Positions 58,727-64,000 of a stretch of DNA of 64,000 bases are shown here, one piece after another. The position numbers were made by a program, and so were the translations under genes. Position 1 is the stretch's first letter; each line of letters opens with the position of its first letter. Origin of the DNA: Marasmius tenuissimus (Eukaryota > Basidiomycota > Agaricomycetes > Agaricales > Marasmiaceae); contig JAQOTA010000054.1 in NCBI GenBank assembly GCA_029532415.1, forward strand, positions 2,728,001-2,792,000, read 5' to 3'. The notes beneath the pieces are model-generated. The model worked only from the letters and a program-made list of their open reading frames with translations, was not told where the DNA came from and ran no database searches.

Positions 58727-58736
58727 CCCCCTCTTT
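58727..58736 (-). promoter_or_regulatory. Second, internal polypurine tract
   Basis: An exact internal copy of the 3' polypurine tract with its flanks: TAAAGAGGGGGTA occurs at both places. It lies between RNase H and integrase in the coding frame. It could act as a central polypurine tract or be a coincidence of codons. Confidence 0.5.
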
Positions 58737-61700
58737 ATGATCTGGACGCCGGGACAGAGGGTCACTGCGATTGGATGGACCTGGCTTGTGGATGAATACA
58801 AAGTCAAATCAAGTCAAGAATAAAGCCCATCGCGCTTGTCGACAACTTAATTTCTGTGCTGTGGTAAAGTACTCCAGGTTCTTGTGATCTGTATGAATCT
58901 CCACTGTATATGGTGCTCCTTCCAAATAGTGTCTCCATGTTTCCAATGCTCTGATGATTGCCAAGAGTTCTTTATCATGGATATCGTAGTTCCGTTCAGC
59001 CTCTGACAGTGATTTGGAAATATATGCTGTTGGGTGCCACTGGCCATCTTCACCTTGCTGTGAGAGGATTCCTCCAGTAGCAAAGTCTGATGCATCAACT
59101 TCCACACGATATGGTTTTGATTCATCAGGCATCAGCAATACTGGAGAGGATATGAACGCAGCTTTTAAAGCATCAAATGCTGTTTGACAATCTAGGGTCC
59201 AGTTCCATTGATGTTCCTTCCTGGTCAACTCGAATAATGGTCTTGCAATCCAAGAAAACCCCTCTATAAAGCGGCGATAGAAATTCCCAAACCCAAGAAA
59301 TGATTGCACTTCCTTCACAGAATGTGGTGTTGGCCATTCAGTGACACCTGCTACCTTTACTGGATCCATAGCAAGGGTGTTGTGAGAGATTATCAGGCCC
59401 AGGAATTCAACTGACTCAGCTTCAAAAGTGCACTTTTCTGGTTTCAAGTAGAGGTCATGATCTTTCAACCGCTGAAGCACCTTTCTGACAATTTGACGAT
59501 GTTCCTCCATAGTGTCCGTGAATATAAGAATGTCATCCATATAGATGACCACCTTCCCTGACTCAATCAAGTCACTAAAAATGGTGTTCATCATTGCTTG
59601 GAATGTTGCAGGTGAGTTCATAAGGCCAAAGAACATCACCGTTGGTTCAAAAAGGCCTCGGTTTGTCTTGAATGCAGCTTTCCACTCATCCCCCTCCTTG
59701 ATTCTGATATTGTTGTAACCCCATCTGAGATCCACTTTAGAAAATACTTGTGCTCCCTTGAGTTTATCCACAAGTTCTGATATGAGGGGTAGTGGGTATT
59801 CATTCTTGACAGTGCCAGTGTTGAGAACCCAATAGTCCTGTACAGGTCGTAGCTTTCCATCTTTCTTTTTGACAAAGAAAAATGGACTTGCCATTGATGA
59901 CTTTGAAGGACAAATATATCCCTTCTCTAAATTCTCCTTGAGGAATGAATCAAGTTCCTGCTGTTCATTGGGTGATAGAGGATATGTCTTGCAAGTCTTT
60001 GGTTGGAAATCTGGCTTGAGATCAATGGCATGATCCCAATCTCCTTGTGCTGGTAACCGTTCTGCTATCTTCTTGTCAAAAACTGATAGAAATCCATGGT
60101 ATTGCTCCGGAACTAGTTCCTCAAGCTTCTTGGGAGTTTTATCAGCAGCATGGTGTTTCTCTGCTAATACTTGTGCATTTGTGAATGCTGCTCGGATATT
60201 CATAGTAGGGCTGTCCTCGAAATCTGGTTCGCTCACCGGAGAGTCCTCTTTTCCAAAGACTTGTTTCAATGCTCTAATTACCCAATCTCTAGGCACCTCA
60301 ACTTCTCCATCATCATCTTCTGTGAACAGCTTTGATGGTAGTGGGGGATGTCCAACAAACGAACGGACTCGTCTGCGACTTCCAGCAATCTTGGTAACTG
60401 GAACTGGAACACCGTCCTCCTCTTTCCAAGTAACCTTGTAGTCCCGATAGAAACAAGGAATTGTTGATTTGGATGCCCGAAATGTTGATTTTACCTCTGA
60501 CTTGGTGCAAACATTCTTGACAGGTGGATTTTCGCAAATGCATGTGGGAGGACATCTAACCATATCCACCTCTCGGTTTATCCAATTGATCTCTGGATTA
60601 TGCTGCTCCAACCAATCTGTTCCAAGTATAACATCATGATCCCCAATATCTGTGACATAGAATTCAGCTGTTTCCTCGTGGAATGACAGATGGTCTTGAG
60701 AATAGATACGAAGCTTTTGTCGGGTAAAATATCGAACCCATCCAAGGACATTCTCAGATCCATCCACATTCCGGACTGGAAAAGGGGTTGAAACAGGAAG
60801 AAGAGTGAAACAATGTTTTCGGGCAAAAGTTGAATTAATGATGATCCCTTCCGCTCCACTATCAACAAGTGCTTCTGCGTTGATTTTCTGACCGGTAATC
60901 TTCCCTATGAACTCAACTTGTAGTGTAATTGATGGAGTCTGTCTGTTTCTGGTGATTGCAGACATTCTCAATTCTGATGGAAACGATTGCTCACAGAGTA
61001 GGTTCAATATATCAAATCGATTTGAAGATAGTCCGGTAAGTAATGGTACAACTCCTCCTAACGACGCGGTAGGGGAGGAAATCAAAAATCCTTCTTGTCG
61101 CAGGTCCCTCCAATGTGCAGCAGCAGCAGCCTTGGTTTCTGGGTCCAGCTTCTGAATATTGTTGAATGTCTCGGTGATTTCTTTCATATAGTCAGGGGTA
61201 GAGAAAGGGGAAGTGGTAGCGAGATTGTTCATAGGGGTAGAAGAGAAAGATGGTGGTACAGTGGAAGATGATGGAACAGAGGATGAAAAAGATCCGGGAG
61301 TAGTGGCACAGATATTAGTGCCTGTGGGATGCTGAATAGGAATGAATTGTCCTGATCGCTGGTTGGTTGGTGGAAATGTAGGACATTCATATCCTTGATG
61401 ACCTGGTTGCCGACATCTGAAGCAAAGTCCTTTATCAACACACCACTGTCGTTCCTCAGGAGTCAGCTTTTTCAGAGGAATAAGGGGCGAGGATGCACCT
61501 GGAGCCTTAAAGGCATTGACTTCCTTTGATGCTCCAGCATCTGCAGCAACTCTACCCGTGGTAGTAGATGTAGTAGTTGTTTGGGAACGAGTGACATAAT
61601 TCCCCGGGCGAGTGTTCTTCCAGCGTGCTGCTTCTGCCCTGCGACTCAAATACTCATTCTGCAACTCTACAGCTCGCTTCTTATAACCCTCCAATCCCTT

Positions 61701-62821
61701 TGGCCTTGGGTATGTCCCAGACACCCGATCAACTAGCTTGGGATGAAGTCCACGCTTGAAGAAGAGCAAAAGTGCCTCCTCCCCCAGCTTAGAGACAGCT
61801 GCATGTCGTTCAAATTCGGAAATGTACTTGTCGATGTCAGCCAGGTCCCCAGTCATGGTGATGGTCTCAATAGCGGTCTGAGCCTTGCCTTTGGGATCAA
61901 GTGGAGCAAAGTCCTTCTTGAATTGTTTCAAGAGAGAATCGAGGGTTGGCCACTTAACAGACTTCCTAGAGGATGCTGTAGAGTTTGCAACTCCAGTTTG
62001 TTGGCCTGCAGGATCCACGTTATTGTCCTGGTGGTCACTGTCACTGCTACCCCAATCACTTCCTTCATCATCACTACCCCATCCATATATCTCCTCCATA
62101 CACCTATCTGCCCATGCTGCACCAATATCCCCACCTAGTAATGAGAGGAAAAGCGCTTGTTGGTCCACTACAGTGGGGTACCTGTCTTCATTCAGTGCAA
62201 GGTAGTTTCTGAATTTATTGACAAATCTGTTGGTCTTGACACGGTCCCCTTCCCAATTCTCAGGCTTAACACCTCTCTCACTGGGAAAGGAGGTACGGGC
62301 AGCCTTATCCGACCCTGCTCCCAGGTTGATTGATGATTCTGGTCGGGATGATGGACGATTGTGGGTGGGATTGGTAGTAGCTGGTTGATTGGGAGATGTT
62401 TCGTGTTCTGACATGTTGGTTGATGGTGAGGACTCGGATTTTGGTTGAGGAATTGGTCTAAGGGGAACAGGACTAATATGTTCTTCTTTAATAGTTGGTG
62501 ACGTACGGGTTTGCTCTGGAGAAATGAAGACGTGTAACTCTCTCTCCTCAGCAGCTGTCAACCAACGGTTCTCTGCTTGTGTTTCTCCAACAATATACCA
62601 GCCGTGTTGTCCGTTTGAGGTAGGCTGATCTAGCCAGTCAACTTCTTGCCGGACGTTGGCAAGTACTGCAAAAAGTCTCTCTCCGTCTCCGGGTTCAATT
62701 CGATGTGGTAAAGGAAAAGGGCGGGGATACTGAGGTTCTGGTCTTGGTTCTGGGCTAGGTGCTCTTGCAGTTTCTCGAGGTCCTCGTTGCCAGGAGGGTG
62801 AAGCAATGTTGGGCAATGAGA

Positions 62822-63280
62822 TTATTCGATGAGGATGAAGGAAAGAGCACGAGCTTGGAGATCAGGATATAGAAGACGACCAGAAAGTGTGAAAAATAAG
62901 TTGGAAACAAAGGTGAATTCTCTTTCAGGGATAATAGCAGGAATACGTTGTGCAAGAGTGGGTAAAGGGGTGTCAAAGAGTTGAGTAATGCAAAGGGGGC
63001 CTTGGTATAGGATAATGGTGATAGAGGGATCTGTGAATTCAAAGACCCTCACTAGTGGGTACTGATTGTGGAAAGTGGAGTCTTCACCTGAGGTCCACAC
63101 TGCACGGTGTGTATTAACCCAGCAATTGTTATATCTCTCAGGACTCCGGAGTATTCTGTGACCAAGTTCTTCACGGTTTAAGGTTCTGCTAAAGGATGGG
63201 GCAATCCCTGGGTAGGGGTATGCGTTGATATGTGCCAGTGTGCCAACAAGGTGGGGTGAGAGTAAAAGGAGCTTGTCCAA
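62822..63280 (-). CDS. Possible leader frame upstream of Gag
   Basis: An open frame of about 153 codons fills the space between the 5' LTR and the Gag frame, ending six bases before the Gag-Pol frame as drawn and in a different frame (-1 relation). It has no ATG: it would need a non-AUG start or is non-coding. The peptide composition (for example GTLAHINAYPYPGIAPSF, TIILYQGPLCITQLFD) looks protein-like. I recall similar frames upstream of gag in mushroom Gypsy elements but cannot verify that here. Confidence 0.4.
   Translation of the reverse strand: MDKLLLLSPHLVGTLAHINAYPYPGIAPSFSRTLNREELGHRILRSPERYNNCWVNTHRAVWTSGEDSTFHNQYPLVRVFEFTDPSITIILYQGPLCITQLFDTPLPTLAQRIPAIIPEREFTFVSNLFFTLSGRLLYPDLQARALSFILIE
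63264..63279 (-). promoter_or_regulatory. Candidate tRNA primer-binding site
   Basis: TGGACAAGCTCCTTTT on the minus strand starts two bases after the 5' LTR. TGG at this spot would pair with the CCA end of a tRNA. The tRNA species is not assigned. Confidence 0.6.
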
Positions 63281-63281
63281 G

Positions 63282-63790
63282 TGTCATGAATGGCCTCTGT
63301 GAAGAAACCTCTCAAGCCACCTGAACTCACTCAGAGATAAGACTGGTTGATAGAAAAGTAAAAGAGTAGATTGAGCAGCCAAAAGCTCAACCCAGCACAA
63401 GTGCTACAAGCGGTGGGGAGACAAAGTGGACAAGCTGGGAAACTACCTACAGAGACCATGAGTATATATGAGAATATGCATCACAAGGAATGAATGAAAT
63501 GATGAGAACTGTCAAAAGTATCCATGAGAGAAAAGCGGGGAAGTCAAACCAAACATGTATAGTTGTAACCAATGGTAAGGTATGAGAAAGAGATCAAAAG
63601 ATGATTGTTCCATGATGAAAGACCAAAATAACTGATATGGCTCAATAAGTAAATGAGGATGACAGGTGCCAATGCTATGTCGATGGGAGAATTGATTGGA
63701 ATAACTCTGGTGATGGTAAATGGCAAGATCCGGGGAAGTAGGGCCGGCACCGGGGTGGACAGGACAAAAGAATAGTGGCAGTTTGTGACA
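63282..63790 (-). repeat. 5' LTR of the chromovirus
   Basis: 509 bp, identical to the 3' LTR except for T instead of C at 63287 (CATGAA versus CACGAA), a change at a CpG site. One difference in 509 bp marks a very recent insertion. Confidence 0.97.
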
Positions 63791-63795
63791 GCTCA

Positions 63796-64000
63796 TCATT
63801 GAAACTGACAGGGTGAGACATGCGGCATGGCAACAAGATGTATTTTGTCAGTGGAACATGTGAGTACCCATTCATGCTCGTCTGAGTTCTCATTCATGAT
63901 TGTTTCTCTAGCGAGCTTTTTGGATGTGCCTCTGGCCGTGGTCACCATCGAGGTTCTGACGATGACGGGGCAATGCCAGGTGAAGGAGCAGCTATCGCTG
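63796..64000 (+). pseudogene. Displaced 3' end of the DUF6698-like gene
   Basis: Directly after the target duplication the interrupted exon continues in frame (IIETDRVRHAAWQQDVFCQW) to a donor at 63860, a 52-bp intron, and a further exon from 63912 (ELFGCASGRGHHRG) that runs off the window. The frame joins exactly with VSEL before the element when one GCTCA copy is counted, which proves that the retrotransposon split this gene. The gene end lies beyond the window. Confidence 0.85.

Larger units (their letters stand above)
56934..62816 (-). pseudogene. Gag-Pol polyprotein frame with two TGA codons
   Basis: One continuous frame from 62816 to 56934, cut by TGA at 58811-58809 (after RNase H) and 57416-57414 (after integrase). 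The first ATG is at 62414; the frame is open upstream of it. In order: Gag core (WEGDRVKTNRFVNKFRNYL), CCHC knuckle CFRCRQPGHQGYECP (about 61430-61390), protease ALVDSGAEG (about 60870), reverse transcriptase with FVKKKDGKLRPVQDYW and YMDD (about 59540), RNase H (VDASDFATGG, HTDHKNLEYF), integrase with His-His-Cys-Cys zinc site (HHDTLAAGHPGR to CATCQLTK) and DDE residues in SDF, TDRGPQF and HPQTDGETERYNQE, and a chromodomain with EYLIKWKGYPDTETSWWP. Both stops equal CGA-to-TGA changes. In the RT, Arg of QDYR is Trp (CGG to TGG) and Thr of GLTNSP is Met (ACG to ATG). Confidence 0.92.
56541..63790 (-). mobile_element. Complete Ty3/Gypsy chromovirus LTR retrotransposon
   Basis: 7250 bp, coding on the minus strand. 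Two 509-bp LTRs (63282-63790 as 5', 56541-57049 as 3') start TGTCAC, end GTGACA on the same plus-strand reading, and differ at one base by my reading. A perfect 5-bp target duplication GCTCA flanks it (56536-56540, 63791-63795). Domain order is Gag with a CCHC knuckle, aspartic protease, reverse transcriptase, RNase H, integrase, chromodomain, which is the chromovirus order. A polypurine tract and a primer-binding site are adjacent to the LTRs. The insertion is in the last coding part of the DUF6698-like gene, in antisense orientation to it. Two in-frame TGA codons interrupt pol, so this copy is probably not autonomous. Confidence 0.97.

Noticed and set aside
57414..58811. Programmed readthrough of the two TGA codons in pol
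   Set aside because: Both stops fit CGA to TGA mutations at CpG sites and lie in regions without known recoding in this element group; mutation is the simpler explanation.
1..64000. CRISPR arrays, bacterial operons, rRNA or telomere repeats
   Set aside because: None seen; spliceosomal introns and eukaryotic gene families throughout.

Overview
The window looks like a nuclear segment of a basidiomycete fungus, most likely an Agaricomycete; the species cannot be named from sequence alone. The evidence is many short introns (about 45-75 bp, GT-AG), an Alg7 gene and a peroxisomal isocitrate lyase, a Plavaka-type (CACTA-like) transposase, a Ty3/Gypsy chromovirus, and gene families that I recognise as expanded in mushroom-forming fungi (T5orf172/GIY-YIG-like, KOW-repeat, DUF6698-like). 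All exon borders below are read by eye from splice motifs, phase and comparison between paralogs.

Region 1 (1-22.5 kb) is dominated by two duplicated families. Family 1 (called MP here) is a multi-pass membrane protein of unknown function made of three exons. Family 2 (called PLP here) is a 620-630 residue protein with a possible permuted papain-like (LRAT/NlpC-like) core: a His-rich strand motif followed by a Tyr-Asn-Cys helix start. A PLP gene followed by an MP gene on the minus strand occurs twice (6.3 to 0.86 kb and 20.3 to 15.4 kb) with homologous flanks, so the pair was duplicated as a block. A third PLP gene (9.0-11.1 kb, plus) and a separate, smaller LRAT-like gene (14.2-15.1 kb) lie between the two blocks.

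Region 2 (22.5-29.2 kb) holds two housekeeping genes in the same direction, ALG7 (UDP-GlcNAc:dolichyl-phosphate GlcNAc-1-P transferase) and ICL1 (isocitrate lyase ending in SKL). Decayed copies of both are scattered nearby: ICL relics at 12.1-13.0 and 28.3-29.2 kb, and ALG7 relics at 32.3-33.1 and 36.1-37.6 kb.

Region 3 (29.2-44.4 kb) is a run of four more MP genes (two apparently intact, two broken) interleaved with relics and small transposons: a 592-bp hAT-type element with a perfect 8-bp target duplication, a 791-bp element whose empty site can be seen at a paralogous position, an LTR at the junction of two convergent MP copies, and a small palindromic MITE.

Region 4 (44.4-64 kb) is repeat-associated. 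It has a T5orf172-like gene broken by a 17-bp tandem duplication, an apparently intact multi-exon Plavaka transposase, a perfect 117-bp-arm palindrome between that gene and a divergent KOW-repeat gene that carries an in-frame TAG, and a DUF6698-like gene split near its 3' end by a complete, very young Ty3/Gypsy chromovirus (7250 bp, LTRs 509 bp differing at one base, 5-bp target duplication GCTCA).

The best candidate for undescribed biology is the MP/PLP locus: a predicted membrane protein family paired with papain-like proteins, copied and broken repeatedly in a transposon-rich neighbourhood. Such birth-and-death behaviour is typical of conflict or self-recognition genes, but no function is shown here.
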